Assembly (NCBI RefSeq): GCF_027923225.1
Contig: NZ_BSDI01000002.1
Coordinates: 62,001 to 126,000 of the forward strand
Length of the DNA: 64,000 nucleotides
From: Phytohabitans aurantiacus
GTDB lineage: Bacteria; Actinomycetota; Actinomycetes; Mycobacteriales; Micromonosporaceae
Direction: 5' to 3'
Shown one piece after another: positions 34,079 through 42,784 of the stretch; position 1 is the stretch's first letter, and every line of letters begins with the position of its first letter. Below the pieces are notes generated by a model, which had not been told where the DNA came from, searched no databases, and was given only the letters and a program-made list of their open reading frames with translations. The translations under genes were made by a program, and so were the position numbers.

Positions 34079-36277
34079 ATGAGACGACGACCCGTCGCCA
34101 CGGCCTGCGTGCTGGCTTTCGCTTTTGTGGCCACGCCCGTGTCGACACAGGCAGCGCCCCGCCCACACGATGAGAAGTCCACAGTGGAAGTCGGGTTCGT
34201 GGTGGGTGAACCCGTCCTGCGCGCGGGCGCGGAAGGCACGCGGGTCGCGGTGCCGGTACTCACCGGCGGGCAGCGCAAGTGGGTGGTTACCCGAGCCGTC
34301 TCGGAGTCGGCGGCGGCGACGGTCCAGAGCTCGCTGGCACCGGGAGCCCTCGTCGACTACCGCGTCTCCAGCGGAGCTGTCATCGTGCCGCCGAACCCGT
34401 CCGCGACCTTCCACACCGTGCTCACGAAAGCGAGCACGCCTGTCTTCGACGCGAAAAAGTACGGGCCCGAGCTGGCACCTCACGACGGTCGGCCCGGCGA
34501 CCTCGTCGCGGCCGGCTGGGTCTACGGCAAGCGCACCGGGCAGATCACCATCGGGGACGGGCGAGTGGTCACCCACGACATCGCCGGTCGGAGCCTGCGC
34601 AAGCTAGACAAGCGATACGAGGAGACCTACCGGGTCGACCGCGACGTCGAGGTCTACGAGGTGAACACCGCGGATCTGGCGCTGTCGCGCCCCTCGTCGT
34701 TCGACCGGATCCCGGTGACGAAAGACTACGAATACGCCACGACCGACCGGCAGGCCGCGTTCGTCGTCTTCGACCGTGACCACCGGCAGGCCGACTCGGC
34801 GAAGGTCCGCGCCATCTACTACTTCACACCGCGCGACACCTCCGACGGCCTGCCCGTCTGGGACGTCCCCACGCAGAGTTCCCTCCTCGCCGACAAGGGC
34901 GTCGACCCGGTGTCCGGCCGCCGATACGTCGACATCGTGGCCACCGGTGTCAGCCAGGCGCCGTACACCCGCAGCACCGAACCGTTCGAGATCGTCAAGG
35001 ACACCCTGTTCTACGTCGGTGACAACGAGGTGGCTCTCTACCTGCTCAACGCCGACATGGGAACGTCGAAGCGGTCAGACGACCGGCTGGTCCTCATCGA
35101 CAGTGGCTGGCCCAACAGCGGCTACCAGTACTGGAAGAACATCGAACGCGTGGGCTTCGACCCACGCGAGATCACCGACGTGCTGCTCTCACACGCCCAC
35201 CTCGACCACTACGGCACCACGCAGGAACTCGTCACCATGATCGAGAACGCCGGCGGCGAGGTCACCCAACACGCCTCGCGCGAAGACGTCCAGGGCATCC
35301 AGCACGACGGACTCGGAAACCCCTGGAACATCCCGCCGGCGCTGCCAGCCAGTCAAACGTTGTTACGCGAGCGCTCCACCTACTACACCTACGACACGTT
35401 CATCGACTACGGCAACGTGCGGATCATGCCCGTGCCGACCCCGGGACACACCGTGGGTACGACCTCCTTCGTGTTCGACATCGAAAATCCGGACGGCGCG
35501 GGCCGCCTGACCTTCGGCTTCATGGGCGGTTACGGCTTCAACGGGATGGAGCGGGTGACGGCGACCAACGGGTTCCGCCGGCTGAGCTTCCAACTCGGCC
35601 TGTCCTGGCTCCAGCAGCGTGTCGACGTCGAATACGTCACGCCCTCACACACGAACCAATACCCCATCGTCGAGGTGTACCAGGCACTCAAGGCATACCA
35701 CAACGACCCCGCCAACCGGGGACGCCGGCTGGACATGCTCGACGCGCTCACCACCGGAGAGTTCGTCAACTTCAACGAAAAGCGTTATGCGGTCGCCACC
35801 CACGCCCTCAGCGATACGCAACCCAACTACCAGAGCATCGAGACCTACGGACCGTTCAAACCCGGCCGGGAGGACGGCGTACGAGACGTCGCCGTCACGC
35901 TGCTGGACGGCGGCAAAGTGATCCGCGGATACGACAAGCACATGAACGTCAACCCCAAGATCCCCCTGCTCGAAGACGGCATCGTCATCGAAAGAGACAG
36001 CTACGTCCACGACCCGCAGGGCTACTACGTACAGTTCTACGCCGACGTGCTCGACTCGTATGGCGGGTTCCTGCCAGGTGGCGGCCCGGTGGAGTCATAC
36101 CGCTCCACCCCGGGATCCCCCGAGATCCTCCGGACCCAGCGGTTCAGCAGCCGCACGGAGGCGGAGGCGGTACTGGCGAGCGTGGCGGCGGGCGGCACCT
36201 ACCGCGTGGACCTCACACCCGCCAGCGCGATCGTCATTCCGCCCACCGGCCCCGTCTTCGAACCTGTCACCCCCTAG
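34079..36277 (+). CDS. Large secreted metallo-beta-lactamase-fold protein
   Basis: 732 residues, 6 nt after the usp gene. A Sec signal peptide ends near QAA (residue 25). The metallo-beta-lactamase domain lies at about 310-560 with the zinc motif SHAHLDHYG (about 371-379), PGHTVGTTSF and SHTNQYP. It is preceded by about 280 residues and followed by about 170 residues of unknown function that probably form extra beta-rich domains. The last gene of the aldarate operon, it may be an extracytoplasmic hydrolase (lactonase or esterase) providing free aldarates, but this is inference. Its 3' end overlaps the convergent GH74 gene by 11 nt. Confidence 0.75.
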   Translation: MRRRPVATACVLAFAFVATPVSTQAAPRPHDEKSTVEVGFVVGEPVLRAGAEGTRVAVPVLTGGQRKWVVTRAVSESAAATVQSSLAPGALVDYRVSSGAVIVPPNPSATFHTVLTKASTPVFDAKKYGPELAPHDGRPGDLVAAGWVYGKRTGQITIGDGRVVTHDIAGRSLRKLDKRYEETYRVDRDVEVYEVNTADLALSRPSSFDRIPVTKDYEYATTDRQAAFVVFDRDHRQADSAKVRAIYYFTPRDTSDGLPVWDVPTQSSLLADKGVDPVSGRRYVDIVATGVSQAPYTRSTEPFEIVKDTLFYVGDNEVALYLLNADMGTSKRSDDRLVLIDSGWPNSGYQYWKNIERVGFDPREITDVLLSHAHLDHYGTTQELVTMIENAGGEVTQHASREDVQGIQHDGLGNPWNIPPALPASQTLLRERSTYYTYDTFIDYGNVRIMPVPTPGHTVGTTSFVFDIENPDGAGRLTFGFMGGYGFNGMERVTATNGFRRLSFQLGLSWLQQRVDVEYVTPSHTNQYPIVEVYQALKAYHNDPANRGRRLDMLDALTTGEFVNFNEKRYAVATHALSDTQPNYQSIETYGPFKPGREDGVRDVAVTLLDGGKVIRGYDKHMNVNPKIPLLEDGIVIERDSYVHDPQGYYVQFYADVLDSYGGFLPGGGPVESYRSTPGSPEILRTQRFSSRTEAEAVLASVAAGGTYRVDLTPASAIVIPPTGPVFEPVTP

Positions 36278-38930
36278 CAACGCAGGTCACTGTGGGCGGG
36301 TTGTTGGCCCCGTTCCAGTTGCCGATGAATCCGAACGTCGCGGTCTGGCCGGGTGACAGCGCGCCGTTCCAGCCTTCGTTGACGACGGTGTACGGACTGC
36401 TTCCGGGGATCGTGGTCCGGCCGCCCCAGATCTGGGACAGGGTTTGGCCGTTGGCGAAGGTCATGGTCACCGTCCAGTTCGTGGTGCCGGTCGTTCCCGT
36501 GTTGGCGACCCGGACCTCGCCCTGGAAGCCGCCGCTGCCGGTGCCCCACTGACCTATGCGCGCGAACGTGGCCGAGCAGCCATCCGTGCCCGTCGGCGAC
36601 GGCGAGGTCGTCGGGGGCGGCGGGGAGGTGGTGGTAGGCGGGGTCGTGGGCGGCGGCGGGGTCGTGGTGCTCGGTGGACCGGCGGGGTCGGCCACGAGGA
36701 TGCCGCGCCCGTCGGTGCCGAGGTACACCCGGCCGTAGACGGTCGGGTCACCGGTGATGGCCTGGCCGGCGTTGCCGTACTGGTGCTGGTCGTCGTTGAT
36801 CCGTACCCAGCTGACCCCGGTGTCGTCTGACCGGTACACGCCGCGGACACCGTCGATCGTGGCCATCGTGTACAGCGCCCGGTTCGTGCGGCCGGGAGCC
36901 GGCGCGCCGAATCCGATGCTCACCGCGCTCGAGCTCGCCGCGATCTTGCTGAACGTCGAGCCGGAGTCGGTCGAGTGGTAGATACCGGTGTCGCTGGCGA
37001 GCCAGATGTCGCCCTCGATGCCGGGCATCGCCTTGAACTGGCCGGTCGAGCCGAGGCCGGTCGCGGCCGCGGTGAAGCTCTGCCCGCCGTTGGTGCTCAC
37101 GTAGAACGTGCCGCCCGAGAACCCGTAGAACTTGTTCGGGTTGACCCGGTCGGCTTCGACCCGGGCCTGGTTGGGCAGGCCGCTGGACTGGCTGAAGGAG
37201 CCGCCCACACTGGTGGAGAAGAACACGCCCGCGTTCTCGCTGCTCCACACGACGCGGCTGGCGCCCGCGTTCATGGCCACGTGGCCGCGTTGGGCGCCGT
37301 TGGGCACGCTGCCGGTGTACCAGTTCGCTCCGGCGTCGGTGGAGTACGCGATGTTCGCCGAGTTCGTGCGGTCGGTCTGGCCGACGCGGACCATCCACGT
37401 CGGATTGCCCTCGGCGTAGTCGAGGCTGGTGACTGCGCTCATGAAGGGCGTGTACATCAGTGCCGGGACGGCATCGAGTTTCGCGTGCCGGAACCCGCCG
37501 ATGTCGAGCAGGCCGGAGAACAGCGGCCCGCTGGGGTGGCTCACCAGATCGGCGACGACGCTCGACTCCATGTTTCGCACCATCGGCGTGAGGTTTACCG
37601 TGCCGCCGGTGTCCAGCGCCGTCAGGTTCGTCGTGCCGTAGACCGAGGCGCCGCCGTACATCATCCGGTCGGAGTTGAACGGGTCGATCTCCAGCGCCTC
37701 GGTCATCCAGCCGAGCTTCGGTGCCTGCTCCGGCGGCGAGGGCTGGGCGGCGTACGTCAGCCACGGCACCGAGCTGATATCGAGGTTGTAGTTGTTGGTG
37801 CGGTTCGAGCCCGCGAAGTCCCAGAAGGACCGCCACGTCGCGCCGGCGTCGGTGCTGCGGAAGATGAACGTGTCCGGCCACCACGAGCTGTAGCCGGTGA
37901 CCATGATCGTGTTGGTGGCCCGCTTGTCGATGGACAGGCCGGAGAAGCCGTACCAGTTGTCGCCGCCGCCCGGCGTGGGCGGGGTGATGTCCGTCCAGGT
38001 GCCGGTGGAGATCTGGTACCTCGACACCTTGCCGGTGCCGCCGTCGTACGGCCCGCCCTTGTCGCTGGTCGCGATGTACAGCGCGCCGCCGGCGACCTCG
38101 CCCTGGTGGGCGAAAGCACCGACCGGCTGGCCGGCGACCCGCTCCCATGTGGACCCGCCGTTGGTGGAGCGGTACACGGTGTTCTGCAGGTCCGCCACGC
38201 CAACGTAGATGCCGGGCGTCGTACTGCCGGAGGTCCCGCTGGCCTTGTCGAACGCGACCCACACCACGCCCTGGTTGAACGTCAGGTACCCGTTGGTGTC
38301 GGCCGGGTCCTGCACATAGTTGCCGGCGTTGGGGAAGTTCGTGACCTGCGACCAGGTCACGCCCGCGTTGGTGCTGCGCCACAGGCCCTGACCGGCCTCG
38401 GCCCCGAAGTACAGCACGTTGTTGTTGTTCGGGTCCACGGCCAGGCGTTCGCCCATGCCCCGTCCGGGCATGTTGCCGCCCACCTTGAACGGCAGCTCGG
38501 TGACCTGCCACGTGGTGCCCCGGTCGGCGGAGCGCAGGATGGCGCCGTTGTTGGGGTCCCAGCTGTTCAGGTACATGCCCGCGGCGGCGTACACCCGGGC
38601 CGGGTTGACCGGGTCGCTGGCCAGGCTCAGCACGCCGTTCCAGCCCCAGTGGTCCCAGCCGACCCAGTCCAGCATGGGCGTCCAGGCGCTCGTGCTCTGG
38701 TTCCACCGGTAGGCGCCGCCGACGTCGGTGCGTGCGTAGATGAGGTTCCGCTCGGTCGGGTTGAAGACGATGCCGGAGACGAATCCACCCGCGTCGAGGC
38801 GGACGTTCTTCCAGGAGTACGGCACGGACACGGCGGCGCTGGCGCTGGGCACGTTCATCGTGACCAGAGCGACCGCCGTCGCGGCCGCGGCCAGCGCGAC
38901 CGACAGCGCGCCAGCGAGGTTGTTGCGCAA
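36267..38930 (-). CDS. Secreted xyloglucanase, GH74 with C-terminal CBM2
   Basis: 887 residues from TTG 38930, supported by AAGGAG just upstream and by a signal peptide starting exactly there (RNNLAGALSVALAAAATAV, cleavage near SASA, residue 32). The GH74 double seven-bladed propeller covers about 35-760. Its start is FVSGIVFNPTERNLIYARTDVGGAYRW, with catalytic Asp69, and Asp476 lies in SGLLDIGGFRH. A Pro/Thr linker and a CBM2 (GCSATFARIGQW... NWNGANNPP) complete it. It cleaves the beta-1,4-glucan backbone of xyloglucan. It lies downstream of the GH5 gene in the same direction, with a strong hairpin between them. Confidence 0.93.
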   Translation of the reverse strand: MRNNLAGALSVALAAAATAVALVTMNVPSASAAVSVPYSWKNVRLDAGGFVSGIVFNPTERNLIYARTDVGGAYRWNQSTSAWTPMLDWVGWDHWGWNGVLSLASDPVNPARVYAAAGMYLNSWDPNNGAILRSADRGTTWQVTELPFKVGGNMPGRGMGERLAVDPNNNNVLYFGAEAGQGLWRSTNAGVTWSQVTNFPNAGNYVQDPADTNGYLTFNQGVVWVAFDKASGTSGSTTPGIYVGVADLQNTVYRSTNGGSTWERVAGQPVGAFAHQGEVAGGALYIATSDKGGPYDGGTGKVSRYQISTGTWTDITPPTPGGGDNWYGFSGLSIDKRATNTIMVTGYSSWWPDTFIFRSTDAGATWRSFWDFAGSNRTNNYNLDISSVPWLTYAAQPSPPEQAPKLGWMTEALEIDPFNSDRMMYGGASVYGTTNLTALDTGGTVNLTPMVRNMESSVVADLVSHPSGPLFSGLLDIGGFRHAKLDAVPALMYTPFMSAVTSLDYAEGNPTWMVRVGQTDRTNSANIAYSTDAGANWYTGSVPNGAQRGHVAMNAGASRVVWSSENAGVFFSTSVGGSFSQSSGLPNQARVEADRVNPNKFYGFSGGTFYVSTNGGQSFTAAATGLGSTGQFKAMPGIEGDIWLASDTGIYHSTDSGSTFSKIAASSSAVSIGFGAPAPGRTNRALYTMATIDGVRGVYRSDDTGVSWVRINDDQHQYGNAGQAITGDPTVYGRVYLGTDGRGILVADPAGPPSTTTPPPPTTPPTTTSPPPPTTSPSPTGTDGCSATFARIGQWGTGSGGFQGEVRVANTGTTGTTNWTVTMTFANGQTLSQIWGGRTTIPGSSPYTVVNEGWNGALSPGQTATFGFIGNWNGANNPPTVTCVARG

Positions 38931-38952
38931 GGGAGTCTCCTTCGGAGCCGAG

Positions 38953-38989
38953 GGTGGCCCCGGCCGATGCCCGACCGGCCGGGGCCACC
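38953..38989 (-). terminator. Strong intergenic hairpin between GH5 and GH74 genes
   Basis: A perfect 14-bp stem (GGTGGCCCCGGCCG at 38953-38966 with its complement at 38976-38989) and a 9-nt loop follow the GH5 stop codon by 12 nt. There is no U-run, as is usual in GC-rich actinobacteria. It could end GH5 transcription or, more likely given the position, attenuate read-through or stabilise the upstream mRNA end so that GH5 and GH74 are made in unequal amounts. Confidence 0.75.
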
Positions 38990-39001
38990 GCCGCCGTGGT
39001 G

Positions 39002-40513
39002 TTACGCGTACGGGTTCTGGGTGAGCAGGTGGGCTTTGTAGCCCTCGCCGATGCCGGGTTCTGGTGTGCCGGCCCAGTCCTTGATGAGGACGGCGCCGGT
39101 GGTGCAGCCCCAGGGCGTCCAGGTCCACGGCAGGTATCCGATGCCATGCGCGTCGGCCCAGGTGACCAGGCGTTGCATGTAGTCGAAGCCGCAGTTGTCC
39201 TGGCCGAATTCGCCGGTCACGACGGGTACCTGCTGCGCGAGCGGGGCGATCTGGGTGTCCCAGCAGGTCTCGGTGGCGCAGGCGTTGAAGCTGTACGCGT
39301 GCCAGGACGCGGCGATGTTGTTCAGCGGGTCGTTCGGCTTGTACGCCAGCCATTCACGCATGTCGTTGGTCCATTCCAGGCCGCTGACCATGAGGATGTT
39401 GGTGGCGCCGGTGGCGCGGACCGCGTCGACGAGGTCTTGCATGCCGGCCACCTCGTAGGGGATGCCGGTGCAGGTGCCGCCGTCGCGCAGGCACTGCCAG
39501 CCCAGGGTCTTGTTCCATTCGGCGGGCATGTCCGGGTAGGGCTCGTTGAACAGGTCGAAGACGACGGCGTCGTTGCCCTTGAAGGCGTTGGCGACACCGG
39601 TCCAGAACTGCGGGGTGTACCGGGCGTCGGGCATCGGCTTCTGGCAGACGGCGGCCTCGTCCTTGCAGTGCCAGTCCGGGCTGTTGGTGTAGGCGCCCCA
39701 AGTCCAGTGCAGGTCGAGGATGACGTTGATGCCGTTGGCGACGAGCAGGTTGACGTACTCCTTGATGCCCTGCTGGTAGGTGGCGCCGCTGGGTGAGCCG
39801 TTGACGCCCAGCCAGCATTCCTCGTTCAGCGGGATGCGGACGGCGTGGATGTTCCAGGTCTTCATCGCGTTGACGGAGGCCTGGTCGACCGGGCCGCCGT
39901 CCCACAGGCCCTTGCCCTGTACGCAGGCGAACTCGCTGCTGGAGCGGTTGACGCCCAGCAGCCGGTACGGCTTGCCGGCTGCCGTGACGATCTTGTTGCC
40001 CGACACCTTGAGCTTCGGTGCGGGCCCGGTGGGCGGGGGCGTGGTGGGCGGTGGACTGCTGGGCGGGGGTGTGGTGGGGTTCGCGGTCGGTGTGGTCACC
40101 GAGCCGGTGCAGGTGGTGCCGTTGAGCGCGAACGACGCCGGCACCGGGTTGGCGCCGTTCCAGGCGCCGACGAACCCGATCGAGGTGGACCCGCCGGTGC
40201 CCAGTGAGCCGTTCCAGCCCATGCTCGCGGCGGACACGCGGGCGCCGGACTGCGTCCAGGTCGCACTCCACCCCTGCGTGACTTTCTGGGTGGCGTTAGG
40301 GAAGTCGAACGTGAGGGTCCAACTCGTGACGGCCGAGCCGAGGTTGGTGATGGCCACGTTCGCGGTGAAACCGCTCGGCCACTGGCTCTGCACCGTGTAC
40401 GTAACCGAGCAGCCGGAGGCGGCCGCCGCGGCGGGAAGGGTAGCCACAGCCATGCCACCCAGTACCAGCGCGCCGGCGGTGCCGGCCGCTAGTAGTGCAT
40501 GACGATGTTTCAT
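39002..40513 (-). CDS. Secreted CBM2-GH5 endoglycanase (cellulase/mannanase type)
   Basis: 503 residues from ATG 40513 (GAGGAGATCAG upstream). Order: signal peptide to about residue 32, CBM2 at 34-136 with Cys35 and Cys135 for the conserved disulfide, Pro/Thr linker 140-166, then a GH5 barrel. The acid/base is Glu324 in FDLFNEPYPD and the nucleophile Glu435 in VVTGEFGQD; VRIPLNEECWL and LDLHWTWG are other clan-A landmarks. Whether it prefers cellulose, xyloglucan or mannan cannot be read from motifs; the regulon with a beta-mannosidase makes glucomannan plausible. Promoter shares the ROK motif. Confidence 0.9.
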   Translation of the reverse strand: MKHRHALLAAGTAGALVLGGMAVATLPAAAAASGCSVTYTVQSQWPSGFTANVAITNLGSAVTSWTLTFDFPNATQKVTQGWSATWTQSGARVSAASMGWNGSLGTGGSTSIGFVGAWNGANPVPASFALNGTTCTGSVTTPTANPTTPPPSSPPPTTPPPTGPAPKLKVSGNKIVTAAGKPYRLLGVNRSSSEFACVQGKGLWDGGPVDQASVNAMKTWNIHAVRIPLNEECWLGVNGSPSGATYQQGIKEYVNLLVANGINVILDLHWTWGAYTNSPDWHCKDEAAVCQKPMPDARYTPQFWTGVANAFKGNDAVVFDLFNEPYPDMPAEWNKTLGWQCLRDGGTCTGIPYEVAGMQDLVDAVRATGATNILMVSGLEWTNDMREWLAYKPNDPLNNIAASWHAYSFNACATETCWDTQIAPLAQQVPVVTGEFGQDNCGFDYMQRLVTWADAHGIGYLPWTWTPWGCTTGAVLIKDWAGTPEPGIGEGYKAHLLTQNPYA

Positions 40514-40568
40514 CTGATCTCCTCGGTATCGTGAGAGATCGATGGGAGCGCTGCGCACATCCTTTATT

Positions 40569-40588
40569 AGGTTGGTTACGAAAGTCAA
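40569..40588 (-). promoter_or_regulatory. Probable ROK operator and -35 box of the GH5 promoter
   Basis: On the minus strand GACTTTCGTAACC (40586-40574) begins within a -35 box TTGACT (40588-40583). The same motif, GACTTWCKTARSC, occurs in the promoters of the substrate-binding protein (47329) and beta-mannosidase (47390). A weaker AGCCT-containing relative lies at 40646-40667 in front of the ROK gene itself. Confidence 0.55.
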
Positions 40589-40690
40589 TACGCGGCATAG
40601 CCGAGGCTGGATACTGCGAGAGCTGCCGGGAGCAGCGCGGCGACGAGTAAGTAAAGTAGCCTGGCAAAGCGACGGACGGAGGGGGAGACC

Positions 40691-41932
40691 GTGGCGACGA
40701 GCCCGATCTGGGCCAGCCGGCCGAAGACGCGTGGCCGGGTCCTGGATCTGATCCGGGCGGCACGCACGATCACCCGGATCGAGCTCGCCGAGGCGACGGG
40801 TCTGACCGGTGCCACGATCTCCGAGGTCGTGCGCGAGCTGATGGGAGACGGCCTGGTCGTGGAGGCCGGCCGGGGCGCGCCGACCGGCGGCAAGCCACGC
40901 ACGCTGGTCCAGCTCAACCCGCTGGCCCGCTACAGCGTCGGCGTCCAGCTCGAGCGCAACACCTGCGTGATCGTCGTGGTCGACCTGGCCGGCCGGCAGG
41001 TGGCCCGCACCTCGTTTCACGGTGTGGCGCAGATGCCCCCGCAGCAGGCGCTGCCGCTGGTGGCCGCGCAGGTCGACGCGCTGCTGACCACCGCGGCCGT
41101 GGATCGCGACAAGGTGCTGGGCGTCGGTCTGGTCAGCTACGGCCCGCAGGACCGGCGCGCGGGTGTGCTGTTGACACCGCAGCCCACCGACGCCTGGCTC
41201 GACTACCCGGTCGCGCGGCGGCTCGCCGAAAGCCTCGGGCTGCCGGTACTGCTCGACAACGACGCCGCGGCGGCCACCATCGGCGAGTACTGGCTGGGTG
41301 CGGTGGATCCGCGCAGCACCTACGGCTGCATCTACATGGCCAGCGGGATCGGCGGCGGTGTCGTGGTCGCCGGTGAGCTGTACCGGGGCAGTTCCTCCAA
41401 CAGCGTGGAGATCGGCCACATCTCGATCGACGTCAACGGCGAGCAGTGCCCGTGTGGCAACGTCGGCTGCCTGGAAAACTACGCCGGCCCGTCGGCTCTG
41501 GTCCGGCAGGCCCTGGCGACGCCAGGTCTGGCCCAGCGGCTGGCGCTCAACCCGACCGACGCCGATTTCCTCAGCGAGTTCGCGCGGATCGGCGCCGCCG
41601 CGAACGCGGGCGATCCCGCCGCCCGCGGCCTGCTTGAGCAGTCGGCCCGCTATCTCGGCTTTGCCGCCGTCACCATGGCGAGCCTGTTCGACGTGGACGC
41701 GATCGTGCTCGCCGGACCGAGCTTCGCGGTGGCGGGCTCGATCTACCAAGCGGTGATCCAGCAGGAGGTCGACCGCCGTACGTTCGCCCGGCGTGCGCAT
41801 CGGGTGCGGGTGGTGCCGTCGGTCAACGGGTCGGACGCGGCGGCGATCGGCGGGGCGGTCCTGGTCCTGCAGAGCGAGCTCACCCTGGGTCATCCCCGCC
41901 AGGAGGACGCGCGACCAGTACCCGCGTCCTGA
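40691..41932 (+). CDS. ROK-family transcriptional repressor
   Basis: 413 residues from GTG 40691 with GGGGGAG upstream. An N-terminal winged helix (RPKTRGRVLDLIRAARTITRIELAEATGLTGATISEVVREL) is joined to a ROK sugar-binding domain. The zinc-binding signature is intact: EIGHISID followed by CPCGNVGCLE; the nucleotide-like pocket shows DNDAAAATIGEYW and MASGIGGGVVV. It diverges from the GH5 gene and precedes the oligosaccharide transporter. Its effector is probably an oligosaccharide or sugar released by the GH5/GH74/mannosidase set. Confidence 0.92.
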   Translation: MATSPIWASRPKTRGRVLDLIRAARTITRIELAEATGLTGATISEVVRELMGDGLVVEAGRGAPTGGKPRTLVQLNPLARYSVGVQLERNTCVIVVVDLAGRQVARTSFHGVAQMPPQQALPLVAAQVDALLTTAAVDRDKVLGVGLVSYGPQDRRAGVLLTPQPTDAWLDYPVARRLAESLGLPVLLDNDAAAATIGEYWLGAVDPRSTYGCIYMASGIGGGVVVAGELYRGSSSNSVEIGHISIDVNGEQCPCGNVGCLENYAGPSALVRQALATPGLAQRLALNPTDADFLSEFARIGAAANAGDPAARGLLEQSARYLGFAAVTMASLFDVDAIVLAGPSFAVAGSIYQAVIQQEVDRRTFARRAHRVRVVPSVNGSDAAAIGGAVLVLQSELTLGHPRQEDARPVPAS

Positions 41933-41935
41933 TCC

Positions 41936-42784
41936 CTATCGGTGTTCGTACGGCGGGGCGCTGCCGGCCTCGACCACCTCGGCGGGGTCGATGTCGAACG
42001 AGCGGCCCCGGGCGGCTGGATCGGGCGACGCCGCGGCCAGCAGCTTGGTGTACGGGTGGTGTGGGTCGAGGATGACCTGGTCGGCCGGGCCCCGCTCGAC
42101 GACCCGTCCCCGGTACAGGACCAGGATGTCGTCGGCGAAGTGCCGCGCGGTCGCCAGGTCGTGGGTGATGTAGAGGACGGCGAGATCCTGATCGCGTTGC
42201 AGGCTGGCCAGCAGGTTGAGTACCCCGAGCCGGATCGAGACGTCCAACATGGACACCGGTTCGTCCGCGACCAGGACGGTCGCGCCGGGCGCCAGTGCGC
42301 GGGCGATGGCGACCCGCTGGCGCTGCCCGCCGGACAGCTCGTGCGGCCGGCGGTGCGCGACGTCTCCGGCCGGCAGGCTGACCCGTTCCAGCAGCTCCAC
42401 CACCGCCGACCACGTCTCGGCGCGCGTGCGGGTGCGGCCGTGCAGCCGCAGCGGACGGGCCAGGTGGTGGGCGATGGTGTGGAACGGGTTCAGCGAGGCG
42501 AACGGGTCCTGGAACACCATCTGCACGTGGTGCCGGTAGTCACGGTTGGGAACGGCCGCGCCACCGGACCCGCGCAGGATGACCTGGCCGCTGGTGGGTC
42601 GCTCCAGGCGAGCGATGATCCGGGCGATCGTGGACTTGCCGGATCCTGACTCGCCGACCAGCGCCACCGTGCGGCCCGGGGTGAGGGTGAACGAGACGTT
42701 GTCCACGGCCCGCAGCCGGCTGCGGCGCAGGCCACCGCGGATGCGGAAGTCCTTGACCAGGTCGGCCACCTCCAGCGTGGTCAT
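41936..42784 (-). CDS. Oligosaccharide/peptide ABC transporter ATPase (OppF-like)
   Basis: 282 residues. Walker A GESGSGKST, Q-loop VFQDPFASLNP, signature LSGGQRQR, Walker B VLVADEPVSMLD and switch His in ITHD are all present. The usual C-terminal Opp/Dpp tail with GCRFHPRC-type cysteines is missing and the protein ends SAPPYEHR, so it is shorter than typical OppF (about 320-340). Its start overlaps the fused permease-ATPase gene (ATGA). Convergent with the ROK gene, 3 nt apart. Confidence 0.9.
   Translation of the reverse strand: MTTLEVADLVKDFRIRGGLRRSRLRAVDNVSFTLTPGRTVALVGESGSGKSTIARIIARLERPTSGQVILRGSGGAAVPNRDYRHHVQMVFQDPFASLNPFHTIAHHLARPLRLHGRTRTRAETWSAVVELLERVSLPAGDVAHRRPHELSGGQRQRVAIARALAPGATVLVADEPVSMLDVSIRLGVLNLLASLQRDQDLAVLYITHDLATARHFADDILVLYRGRVVERGPADQVILDPHHPYTKLLAAASPDPAARGRSFDIDPAEVVEAGSAPPYEHR

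Noticed and set aside
36975..39041. A 688-codon plus-strand open frame opposite the GH74 gene
   Set aside because: It is the antisense shadow of a long GC-rich gene: no domain, no signal, arginine/valine/glycine-rich composition without pattern, while the opposite strand encodes a complete GH74-CBM2 enzyme.
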